From the NCBI RefSeq assembly GCF_022447245.1, contig NZ_JAKVBC010000001.1, positions 62,001 to 126,000 of the forward strand: a stretch of DNA of 64,000 nt, read 5' to 3'. The notes beneath the pieces are model-generated. The model was not told the DNA's origin, did no database searches, and worked only from the letters and a program-made list of their open reading frames with translations. The translations under genes and the position numbers were made by a program. The stretch comes from Kordia sp. GTDB taxonomy: Bacteria > Bacteroidota > Bacteroidia > Flavobacteriales > Flavobacteriaceae. This document shows positions 26,780-34,514 of the stretch, piece by piece; the stretch's first letter is position 1, and each line of letters begins with the position of its first letter.

Positions 26780-27817
26780 TTAAAAATTGAATTCTTCTAT
26801 AAAGTTTCCAATTAGTATGGGTACTGGATATTGTCGAATTTCTTGCAAAAGTATTCCATTTTTTAAATTATCGGTCGTTTCTACAATCCAAAATGTAGTA
26901 TGTAAGTGTTGATGCGATAATTTATGGACTTTTTCTTTTTTATTAAATGCCGTGATGGAGAAGTTTTCTATTTGAAGTACATCTTTTATTGCTGATTGAT
27001 GCAAAGTGATATCTTTTACTGCTTTTTCTGTTTCTACCAAAGGAAATTGATACAATCCTTGCCAAATACCTTTTCCTTTTCGTTCCTCCAGAAGCGTCTC
27101 GGATTGGTTTGAAACTACTACGAGATAATTAAACCAGCGATGTTTTACCTTCGTCTTCTTCAACTTTACAGGCAACATCCCTACGCGCTGATTTTTCAAT
27201 CCTTCACAACTTTCGTTTACAGGACATATAATACAGTATGGACTTTGCGGTTTGCATTGTACGGCACCAAACTCCATAATAGCCTGATTAAAATTGGCAG
27301 GATCATCTTCATCGATCACTTCAAAAGCCAATTCTTTAAACTTTTTGATACCTTCCGTACTATTAACAGGTGTATCAATATCAAAATAGCGCGACAAAAC
27401 TCTATATACATTTCCATCTACTACAGGCGCAACTTCATCAAAACAGATGGAAGCTATAGCACTTGCAGTATAATCTCCTACACCTTTTAACTTCAAAAGT
27501 GCTTTATAATTATTTGGAAATTCACCATTATAATTAGTAACAATATCTTTTGCGGTAAAGTGTAGATTTCGAGCTCTCGAATAATAGCCCAATCCTTGCC
27601 ATAATTTTAACACGTATGATTCTTCGGCTTTCGCTAGATCGTATACAGTAGGAAATGCTTCCGTAAACTTCTCATAATAAGGCAATCCCTGAGCTACACG
27701 GGTTTGTTGAAGCATAATTTCAGACAGCCAAATTCGGTATGGATCTTTCGTTTTTCGCCATGGTAAATCGCGTTTATTTTGCAAATACCAGTGTGTAATT
27801 TCTTTGGAAAAGTTCAT
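26780..27817 (-). CDS. mutY: A/G-specific adenine glycosylase
   Basis: Start taken at ATG 27817 (MNFSKEITHWYLQNKRDLPW); an upstream in-frame start at 27835 adds six residues. Contains the helix-hairpin-helix LKGVGDYTASAIA, catalytic Asp in VVDGNVYRVLSR, the 4Fe-4S cluster CKPQSPYCIICPVNESC (C-x6-C-x2-C-x5-C), and a C-terminal NUDIX-like domain that senses 8-oxoguanine. It removes adenine mispaired with 8-oxoG. Divergent from the HU gene. Confidence 0.95.
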   Translation of the reverse strand: MNFSKEITHWYLQNKRDLPWRKTKDPYRIWLSEIMLQQTRVAQGLPYYEKFTEAFPTVYDLAKAEESYVLKLWQGLGYYSRARNLHFTAKDIVTNYNGEFPNNYKALLKLKGVGDYTASAIASICFDEVAPVVDGNVYRVLSRYFDIDTPVNSTEGIKKFKELAFEVIDEDDPANFNQAIMEFGAVQCKPQSPYCIICPVNESCEGLKNQRVGMLPVKLKKTKVKHRWFNYLVVVSNQSETLLEERKGKGIWQGLYQFPLVETEKAVKDITLHQSAIKDVLQIENFSITAFNKKEKVHKLSHQHLHTTFWIVETTDNLKNGILLQEIRQYPVPILIGNFIEEFNF

Positions 27818-27899
27818 CAAATCAAAATAATACACAAAAATAAATGTTTATATCGTTAAATTTTAATCAATTAGAACATAAATATTATCTAATTAATTA

Positions 27900-27907
27900 T
27901 ATATTTG
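27900..27907 (+). promoter_or_regulatory. -7 element of the HU gene promoter
   Basis: TATATTTG matches TAnnTTTG. The -33 region is weak. The start codon is 43 bases downstream. Confidence 0.55.
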
Positions 27908-27949
27908 CATCCCTTAATTTTATATAACGAATAAACAAAATATATTAAA

Positions 27950-28240
27950 ATGACGAAAGCGGACATCGTAGCAAAGATTTCAGAAAAACTAGGAATGGAA
28001 AAGAGTGAAGTACAGGCAACTGTAGAAACTTTTATGGAAGAAGTAAAGAACTCTTTAGAAGGAGGAGACAATGTTTACTTAAGAGGATTCGGTAGCTTTA
28101 TCATCAAAACTAGAGCTGAGAAAACAGGAAGAAACATCTCTAAGAATACAACTATTAAGATTCCTGCACACAACATTCCTGCATTCAAGCCTGCAAAAAT
28201 CTTTGTTGAAGGAGTGAAAGACAACGTTAAAGTAAAGTAA
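27950..28240 (+). CDS. HU-family DNA-binding protein
   Basis: A 96-residue histone-like protein with MTKADIVAKISEKLG, GDNVYLRGFGSFIIKTRAEK and the arm motif RNISKNTTIKIPAHNIPAFKPA. It bends and compacts DNA. The gene stands before the small basic ribosomal protein and RNase G. Confidence 0.96.
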   Translation: MTKADIVAKISEKLGMEKSEVQATVETFMEEVKNSLEGGDNVYLRGFGSFIIKTRAEKTGRNISKNTTIKIPAHNIPAFKPAKIFVEGVKDNVKVK

Positions 28241-28280
28241 TTAAAAGAATACAATTTATTAATTAAAAACATAGAGCATT

Positions 28281-28370
28281 ATGCCAAGTGGTAAGAAAAG
28301 AAAAAGACACAAGGTGGCTACGCACAAGCGTAAAAAAAGAAGAAGAGCCAACCGTCACAAGAAGAAGTAG
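28281..28370 (+). CDS. Small basic AURKAIP1/COX24-domain protein (bS22/mS38-like)
   Basis: Thirty codons encode 29 residues that are more than half Lys or Arg: MPSGKKRKRHKVATHKRKKR and so on. The composition and the KRRR-NRHKKK ending match the family that includes mitochondrial mS38 and mycobacterial bS22, small-subunit ribosomal proteins. It is 40 bases after HU, with a strong terminator overlapping its stop. Too short for usual gene finders. Ribosomal role is inferred from the family. Confidence 0.85.
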   Translation: MPSGKKRKRHKVATHKRKKRRRANRHKKK

Positions 28371-28396
28371 TTTTCTATAAACTACTTCTTTGTTTT
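28362..28396 (+). terminator. Terminator overlapping the end of the bS22-like gene
   Basis: AAGAAGTAGTTT pairs perfectly with AAACTACTTCTT around a 5-base loop, followed by TGTTTT. The stop codon lies inside the 5' arm. Confidence 0.85.
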
Positions 28397-28561
28397 ATAC
28401 GTAAAACAAAACAACGTTCTTTGAAAAAAATTACATATTAAAGTAAGTACTACTGTCTTGTGCTTACATTCTTAGTATGTACATTTATTAGGTAAAAACA
28501 ATACCTGTGAAAATTGTTTAATCCATCTGTACATTTTTGTATGGATAAAAATTGAATCAGA

Positions 28562-30109
28562 GTGAATAAAGAATTAATTATTAGATCCAATTCCTCTGAA
28601 GTTGATTTTGCCTTGCTAAAGGATGGAAAACTTATTGAATTACATAAGGAAGCAGACAATAATGATTTTGCAGTTGGAGACGTATTTCTTGCCAAAATAA
28701 GAAAACCCGTTTCAGGACTCAATGCAGCTTTTGTGAATGTAGGCTATGAAAAAGATGCCTTTTTACATTATCATGACTTAGGTCCACAACTTCTTTCCTT
28801 ATTAAAATTTATAAAACGTGTAAGCACAGGTAAACTAAAAGATTATACTTTAAAAAACTTTCCGTTTGAACCTAATATTGATAAAAATGGTAGCATCATG
28901 GATGCGGTAAAAGCCAATCAATCAATATTAGTACAAATTGTGAAAGAGCCAATTTCGACCAAAGGTCCTAGAATTAGTTCGGAACTTTCTATAGCAGGAC
29001 GATATATTGTACTTGTTCCCTTTTCGGAACGTGTTTCCATATCGCAAAAAATAGAAAGCAAAGACGAGAAAGACCGATTAAAACGTTTGGTACTCAGTAT
29101 CAAGCCTAAAGGTTTTGGCGTTATTGTACGTACAGTAGCTGAAGGCAAAAAAGTAGCTGAATTGGACAAAGACTTACAAAATTTGTTGACTAAGTGGTCA
29201 ACAATGTGTAAAAAATTGTATAAAGCAGATCATCCTTCGAAAGTATTAAGTGAAATGAACAAAGCGTCTTCTATTTTAAGAGACATATTTAATGAATCAT
29301 TCACAGGAATTCAAGTCGATGATGAAGATCTTTTTTATGAAATTAAAGAATATGTGCACAAGATTGCACCAAAAAAAGAGTCTATTGTAAAATTGTACCA
29401 ATCTAAAGTTCCACTCTTTGAAAAATATGGAGTAGAACGACAAATTAAAACCTCTTTTGGAAAAACAGTTTCCATGAGTAAAGGCGCTTATTTAGTAATA
29501 GAACATACCGAAGCGTTACATGTTATTGATGTAAACAGCGGAAACCGTTCCAACAAAGCCAAAACACAAGAGGACACTGCATTAGAAGTCAACCTAATTG
29601 CCGCAAAAGAAATTGCTAGGCAACTACGATTACGCGATATGGGAGGAATTATCGTAATCGACTTTATCGATATGACCAATGCAGAACACAGAAGAACTCT
29701 ATTTGATCATTTGAAGGCAGAAATGAAAGATGATAGAGCGAAACATAAAATATTACCTCCAAGCAAATTTGGTTTGGTACAAATTACGCGACAACGAGTA
29801 CGACCAGAAGTAAATATTAAGACACGTGAACAAAACCCTAATGGAAATGGTAGCGAAGTGGAAGCACCAATTGTTCTTGTCGATAAAATTACAACTGATC
29901 TAGAAAGAATTTTAGCCAAAAAAGAAGGCTTAAATGGAGTTACGCTCAACACACATCCGTTTATTGCGGCGTATCTCACAAAAGGATTTCCATCCATCCG
30001 TTTTAAATGGTTCCTAGAACACAAAAAATGGGTAAAAATATTACCAAGAGACGCTTACACGTATCTAGAATATCGTTTTAAAGACAAAAACGATGAAGTT
30101 TATAACTAA
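28562..30109 (+). CDS. rng: Ribonuclease G (Rne/Rng family)
   Basis: A 515-residue endoribonuclease from a GTG start (NKELIIRSNSSEVDFALLKD). It has an S1 domain (about 38-130; GDVFLAKIRKPVSGLNAAFV), the RNase H-like catalytic region with VIDVNSGN and IVIDFIDM carrying the metal-binding Asp residues, and a small C-terminal domain. The HU, small ribosomal protein, rng order is common in flavobacteria. It processes rRNA and decays mRNA. Confidence 0.95.
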   Translation: MNKELIIRSNSSEVDFALLKDGKLIELHKEADNNDFAVGDVFLAKIRKPVSGLNAAFVNVGYEKDAFLHYHDLGPQLLSLLKFIKRVSTGKLKDYTLKNFPFEPNIDKNGSIMDAVKANQSILVQIVKEPISTKGPRISSELSIAGRYIVLVPFSERVSISQKIESKDEKDRLKRLVLSIKPKGFGVIVRTVAEGKKVAELDKDLQNLLTKWSTMCKKLYKADHPSKVLSEMNKASSILRDIFNESFTGIQVDDEDLFYEIKEYVHKIAPKKESIVKLYQSKVPLFEKYGVERQIKTSFGKTVSMSKGAYLVIEHTEALHVIDVNSGNRSNKAKTQEDTALEVNLIAAKEIARQLRLRDMGGIIVIDFIDMTNAEHRRTLFDHLKAEMKDDRAKHKILPPSKFGLVQITRQRVRPEVNIKTREQNPNGNGSEVEAPIVLVDKITTDLERILAKKEGLNGVTLNTHPFIAAYLTKGFPSIRFKWFLEHKKWVKILPRDAYTYLEYRFKDKNDEVYN

Positions 30110-30354
30110 CAAAAAGCGACCAAGTTTGGTCGCTTTTTTTGTTTGTTGTTTTTGACACAACTAAAAATAACTTCCCTCCAGTTGTTAATTAATCGAATCA
30201 ATTGTGCACGAGAGGTAAGTGTCGTAATCTCAGAATTATCAGAAAGACTAATAGCCCTTCCGCTCGGAAGGTCGGTAATTTTTGCTATTTGATTTACAGA
30301 GATGACATGCACTACATCTTGCTTGTCGGTCACGGTTATAAATTTTGGCTCCAT
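30106..30354 (-). CDS. Small protein of unknown function
   Basis: An 82-residue frame: MEPKFITVTDKQDVVHVISV, then INQIAKI and ISLSDNSEITTLTSRAQLIRLI. The strand pattern suggests a small beta domain, vaguely like LytTR or FlbD-type pieces, but I do not recognise it. The last ten residues (KKRPNLVAFC) are encoded by the rng terminator and the stop overlaps the rng stop. That odd C-terminus hints at a lost original stop. The first 65 residues look like real coding sequence. Confidence 0.5.
   Translation of the reverse strand: MEPKFITVTDKQDVVHVISVNQIAKITDLPSGRAISLSDNSEITTLTSRAQLIRLINNWREVIFSCVKNNKQKKRPNLVAFC
30111..30140 (+). terminator. Terminator of rng
   Basis: AAAAAGCGACCAA pairs with TTGGTCGCTTTTT around a 2-base loop, then T-run, starting two bases after the rng stop. 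Confidence 0.85.
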
Positions 30355-30521
30355 GTATGTTTGTATTCAATTCTTTATTTAACTTATTACTATTGAAATA
30401 AATCTAAGTGTTTTTTAAATTCAAAACTAGGGTGTTTTTCCTAAAAAATACTACATAGTATATCTGCCTTTTACAAGTAGCCTCTTTGTTTTTTAGTAAC
30501 TTTATACAGTAAAACAATACC

Positions 30522-30900
30522 ATGAAAAACAACAACCTACTTCTATTGCACGGCGCTTTGGGAAACAAAGTACAATTAAAAGCCCTGCAAAAACTTTTAG
30601 CAGACGATTTTAATGTGCATACACTTAACTTAGAAGGTCATGGCGGACGCGTTTCCAATGATGAGTTTGACATGGAACGATTTGCCGGGAATGTCCTTGA
30701 AAAACTTCAAACACTCGGAATTTTCAAAACAGATATTTTTGGCTATAGCATGGGCGGTTATGTTGCGTTGACTTTTGCAAAAAGACATCCAGAATTGATT
30801 GATAATATTGTAACTCTTGGCACAAATTTTAATTGAACCTTGGAAAGTGCACAACAAGAAGTCAGAATATTGAATCCAAAGAAAATTGAAGAAACTGTAG
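30522..30900 (+). pseudogene. Alpha/beta hydrolase remnant
   Basis: From ATG 30522 the protein has LLLLHGALGNK, LNLEGHGGR and the nucleophile elbow GYSMGGY, then LGTNFN. TGA at 30834-30836 follows, where relatives have tryptophan. The frame continues as TLESAQQEVRILNPKKIEETV. Resemblance ends near 30900, with low-complexity sequence after it, so the C-terminal half with the catalytic His is gone. Both a nonsense change and a truncation are present. Confidence 0.75.
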
Positions 30901-31032
30901 CAATACAAATTTTCACTAAAACTTTTTCTTTGCTTGTTAACTCAGTAAAAATTCGTGTTTACTCATTTATATTTTACTTGAACAAAGATTTAAACTACTT
31001 TTAAGCATAAAAGTTACCAAAACCAATCCATT

Positions 31033-31896
31033 ATGAAGAAGATACTCACTCTTTTATGCGCTGTGTTCATTGCTACGATAAGTTTCGCGCAAAGCACACA
31101 AAAAGTATTATTCAAATTTGATAAAAATTATTTCGAAGCCGTTGACAAATGGGTTTTGTATGCGAGTGAAGAAGGAGATGCCAAATTAGGTTTAGGTTTT
31201 ATTTACATAGATGAAGAAGCTGGTTTTACCTTAAATCATGAGCGTGAAATTTCTATAACTCCTAGCGGATTAAAAAACGGCAATGGTCTTAAAAATACTA
31301 ACATCAAAATGAGACTTACACCAAATTCTGCAAAAGTTAGCATTTTAACTACCGAACAAATAAAAGAACTAGGTTTACCCGAACAGCCTGAATGGTTAAA
31401 AATCTACAAAAGAAATTCAGAAAAAGTGTCCTATTTAAAAAGCATAGGATATTATTACAATCATGTTGGCGCTAGTAAATTTGCCTTAGTTCCACTATTA
31501 AAAGCGTATGAAAAAGAGCCGCATTTTAATGGATTGGAGTTTGAGCTATCGTATGCATATAATGCAATTGGACAATTTAAAAAAGCCATTACGGTATTAG
31601 AAAAAGCCATTCATAACAATCCTAATAATTATTATTTCTTTCGCGAATTAGGCTTTGCCTATAAAAATTTAGACCGAGTTGAGGATGCTGAAAAGGTGTA
31701 TAAAAAAGGAATTTCGATTTCAGATAACGACTTTGAAAAGAGCGAAATGGCTGTAAATATGGCACAAACTTATTTTCAACTTCGCAATAGCGCTAAGTTT
31801 GACGAATGGGCAAAATTGACACGAAAGTATGCTGAAAAAGGATCGCGTTATGCCCAATTTATTGACTATTTTGAAAGTAAGTGGGATAAAAAGTAA
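31033..31896 (+). CDS. Exported tetratricopeptide-repeat protein
   Basis: A 287-residue protein with signal peptide MKKILTLLCAVFIATISFAQ. Residues about 145-260 contain three TPR units (PLLKAYEKEPHFNGLEFELS, AITVLEKAIHNNPNNYYFFR, AEKVYKKGISISDNDFEKSE). The N-terminal 120 residues are not recognised. A probable periplasmic scaffold. It precedes an ATP-grasp gene by 32 bases. Confidence 0.8.
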   Translation: MKKILTLLCAVFIATISFAQSTQKVLFKFDKNYFEAVDKWVLYASEEGDAKLGLGFIYIDEEAGFTLNHEREISITPSGLKNGNGLKNTNIKMRLTPNSAKVSILTTEQIKELGLPEQPEWLKIYKRNSEKVSYLKSIGYYYNHVGASKFALVPLLKAYEKEPHFNGLEFELSYAYNAIGQFKKAITVLEKAIHNNPNNYYFFRELGFAYKNLDRVEDAEKVYKKGISISDNDFEKSEMAVNMAQTYFQLRNSAKFDEWAKLTRKYAEKGSRYAQFIDYFESKWDKK

Positions 31897-31928
31897 CTTT
31901 ACCCAATTAGAAATTCTCAATATATTTC

Positions 31929-32708
31929 ATGCTTTTCTTAGTACAATCTAATATTTATTCAGATCCAGATCACAATCGTATTTTTGATGCGTTGTATGAT
32001 TTGAATATTCCTTTTGAAAAAATTGAATTGAACTCAGAAACCCAAGAAATTATCGTAAAAGCGGATCGCAATGATGTTTTTGTATATGGTTCTGTAAAGC
32101 TCGCACGACTTGCTAAAGCGAATACTAATTGGTATCCAGGTTCATTCTATGGAGGAAATCATCAATATAAAATCTATTCGGAATACTATAAAGAAAATTT
32201 ACTGAATTACGATGTAGAAGTGTTTCAATTTGGCGATACTAATTATTGGAAACCGAACGAGCAAAAATTTATTAAACCGTATAAAGATGCTAAGATTTTT
32301 ACAGGAAAAGTATTTACCAAAACCAAATGGACTGACTTTGTTGAAAATTCACTGGAAAATCCTAAAACACCATTACTAAACGCAAAATCGTTGGTACAAG
32401 CTTCTATTCCTAAAGAAATATACAAGGAAGCACGTTTGTGGATTGTTGGCGAGCAAATTGTGGCAGCAGTGTATTACAAGTTCAATGGAGATATGGTTTT
32501 TGAAGCCGAAGTGGCGGAAGAAGGTATTGCTTTTGCCAAACAAATGATTGCCATTTATGAAGTAGCTGAAGCCTTTGTGATGGACATCTGTTTGACAAAT
32601 TACGGTTGGAAAATTGTTGAAATCAACTGTATCAATAGTGCTGGTTTTTATCCAAACCTCAACGTACACAGTTTGGTAAAGGCGTTGAATATTTATTTTT
32701 CAAATTAA
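31929..32708 (+). CDS. ATP-grasp domain protein (R2K/DUF4343 type)
   Basis: A 259-residue cytoplasmic protein. ATP-grasp elements seen are FIKPYKDAKIFTGKVF (phosphate-binding strand), ARLWIVGEQIVAAVYYKFNG, and the metal-binding end VMDICLTNYGWKIVEINCIN with acidic residues and Asn. The R2K clade is linked to peptide-tagging or toxin-like biosynthesis, with unknown substrates. The 9-base gap to the next small gene suggests co-transcription. Confidence 0.75.
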   Translation: MLFLVQSNIYSDPDHNRIFDALYDLNIPFEKIELNSETQEIIVKADRNDVFVYGSVKLARLAKANTNWYPGSFYGGNHQYKIYSEYYKENLLNYDVEVFQFGDTNYWKPNEQKFIKPYKDAKIFTGKVFTKTKWTDFVENSLENPKTPLLNAKSLVQASIPKEIYKEARLWIVGEQIVAAVYYKFNGDMVFEAEVAEEGIAFAKQMIAIYEVAEAFVMDICLTNYGWKIVEINCINSAGFYPNLNVHSLVKALNIYFSN

Positions 32709-32717
32709 TTCTACTGT

Positions 32718-33065
32718 ATGAATTCTCCGCATCCATTCAGCCAACCTATTAGTAACGCACAAAAAAACATTCTCAAAGGCAATATTCATTTCACACAATC
32801 AAAAGGGAAATGGACTATTGAAGTTACTGCTGTTTGGAATAAAAGAATTCACAAAATAACGATTAAAGCAAGAAATTCAGAAATAACTTATAATTTCCCT
32901 TGCTGTAAAATTTTTAAAAGCACATTTCTAACACTGATTTCGTATGTAAATTTCGGACGAACTGAAGCCTACAGTTTTCAAGGGGAAAAAAGCATTTTCT
33001 CTGAAACAATACTCAAAAGCAAAACTACAATTCCACTAATGGAAACTAAAAACCCAATCATTTAG
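32718..33065 (+). CDS. Hypothetical protein
   Basis: A 115-residue frame starting MNSPHPFSQPISNAQKNILK and rich in Lys, Ile, Thr. It starts nine bases after the ATP-grasp stop. I recognise no domain. The composition is coding-like (no long low-complexity run), but evidence is limited to frame and spacing. Confidence 0.5.
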   Translation: MNSPHPFSQPISNAQKNILKGNIHFTQSKGKWTIEVTAVWNKRIHKITIKARNSEITYNFPCCKIFKSTFLTLISYVNFGRTEAYSFQGEKSIFSETILKSKTTIPLMETKNPII

Positions 33066-33299
33066 TTAAAAGATTCTTTTCTTATTTTTTCTGGCGGAAT
33101 TCGTTCAAAAGACCATAAGAGTCTCTCAAATATATTTGTTTTGATAGATGTTTTATTAAATAAGATGAATCAAGCAATTGCCAACTCAAAATAAATATTA
33201 CTAACAAAAAACTACTTCGACCTAAAATATACAAATGGATTGAGTAAAAAAGTATATGAGTTTTTATTTTTACATCAAATTTAATGGAATTAAAAACTC

Positions 33300-33944
33300 A
33301 TGAAACTACTCTGTTCTTGGTCTGGCGGGAAAGATTCTTGCTATGCATTGATGCAAATGCAACAAAAACCAACTGTTTTATTAAATGCTTTAAATGAAGG
33401 AGGAGAAATAAGTCGTTCTCACGGACTTTCCAAAGCAATATTAAAAGCACAAGCAGATGCCTTAGGAGCTTCTATACATTACATCTCTGCAACTTGGAGT
33501 AATTATACCAATAAGTTTATTGAGAAGCTTAAAACGCTTGCAAATCAATATGAATTAACTCATGCCGTTTTTGGTGATATTGATATTGAATCGCACCGCG
33601 AATGGGAAGAATGTGTATGCAAAGCTGCTAATATCAAGTGTAATTTGCCGCTTTGGCAACAAGATCGTAGCACACTTGTTAACGAAATGATTGATGCTGG
33701 AATTGTCGCCATGATTGTTTCCTGTAATGCTGACCTAGGCTCAGACTTTTTAGGCAAAATCATCAATCAAGAAACTCTGGCTTTATTAGCCAAAAAAGGT
33801 GTTGATGTTTGTGGTGAAAATGGTGAGTTTCACACTGTTGTTTTAGACTGTCCATTGTTCAGTAAACCTGTTGAGGTTGTACAAGGAGCAAAATTAGTCA
33901 ACGGAACTGGATATCATTTTTTGGAGCTATCACTTAAAAGCTAA
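33300..33944 (+). CDS. Diphthine--ammonia ligase family (ATP-pyrophosphatase, Dph6-like)
   Basis: A 214-residue N-type ATP pyrophosphatase with PP-loop SWSGGKDSCYAL at residues 6-17, then THAVFGDIDIESHREWEECV, LPLWQQDRSTLVNEMIDAG and VCGENGEFHTVVLDCPLF, all typical of the Dph6/MJ0570 family. In eukaryotes it makes diphthamide on EF2. Bacteria lack diphthamide, so the bacterial substrate is unknown. Four-base gap to the next gene. Confidence 0.85.
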   Translation: MKLLCSWSGGKDSCYALMQMQQKPTVLLNALNEGGEISRSHGLSKAILKAQADALGASIHYISATWSNYTNKFIEKLKTLANQYELTHAVFGDIDIESHREWEECVCKAANIKCNLPLWQQDRSTLVNEMIDAGIVAMIVSCNADLGSDFLGKIINQETLALLAKKGVDVCGENGEFHTVVLDCPLFSKPVEVVQGAKLVNGTGYHFLELSLKS

Positions 33945-33947
33945 TTT

Positions 33948-34508
33948 ATGAAAGACTATATTCAACTGAAAGATATACCTCAAGAAACATTAAAAAAAGC
34001 AGTACATTTCTTAATTCCTGAAATGAAAATTGAAGTTGCAGAAATATATAAAAGTAACGATAATTTAGACTTCATTATCATCTTTCCAAAAGGCATTACA
34101 AATGAACTTTTTATATTTTTTTATTGCGCCCTAATGGCAAAAGATACCGCCAATGCTAAGAATCTTTTAGGCTGGTTTTTTGCAAATGATGATATGACAA
34201 AGCCAAATGCAAAAGGAGCTGATTTTGGAAAATTTTCTAGTACTAATTTCTCCAGACGCATCATGATTACGCCTAATGGTGACGAAAAGGGAAATTTTCA
34301 TCAACATGGAATTATTGAAACTGGTGTAGAAATCCATTTTGGCATGGATGGAATCTTTAAAACGCTTACAGAAACACAACTAACTTACATTCAACCTAAA
34401 CAAAACTTAGCAGAATACACAAAAATAGATCGCATAGAAAAACCTATTTCTAAAAAAGCAGAAACAAAAGGTTGCCTTGGTGTAATAAGTAGTCTTTTTG
34501 GCTTTTGA
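33948..34508 (+). CDS. Hypothetical protein
   Basis: A 186-residue protein starting MKDYIQLKDIPQETLKKAVH. Predicted mixed alpha/beta, with no signal peptide. A Lys-rich linker leads to the C-terminal KGCLGVISSLFGF, which could be an amphipathic anchor. I do not recognise the family. It is translationally close to the Dph6-like gene (three bases apart). Confidence 0.65.
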   Translation: MKDYIQLKDIPQETLKKAVHFLIPEMKIEVAEIYKSNDNLDFIIIFPKGITNELFIFFYCALMAKDTANAKNLLGWFFANDDMTKPNAKGADFGKFSSTNFSRRIMITPNGDEKGNFHQHGIIETGVEIHFGMDGIFKTLTETQLTYIQPKQNLAEYTKIDRIEKPISKKAETKGCLGVISSLFGF

Positions 34509-34514
34509 TTGAAT

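Noticed and set aside
5337-30836. UGA read as tryptophan (alternative genetic code or programmed recoding), suggested by several in-frame TGA stops
   Set aside because: Tryptophan is coded by TGG throughout intact genes such as ahcY and bioA, and TAA lesions are equally common. No stem-loop typical of recoding follows the TGA sites. Ordinary nonsense mutation is simpler.
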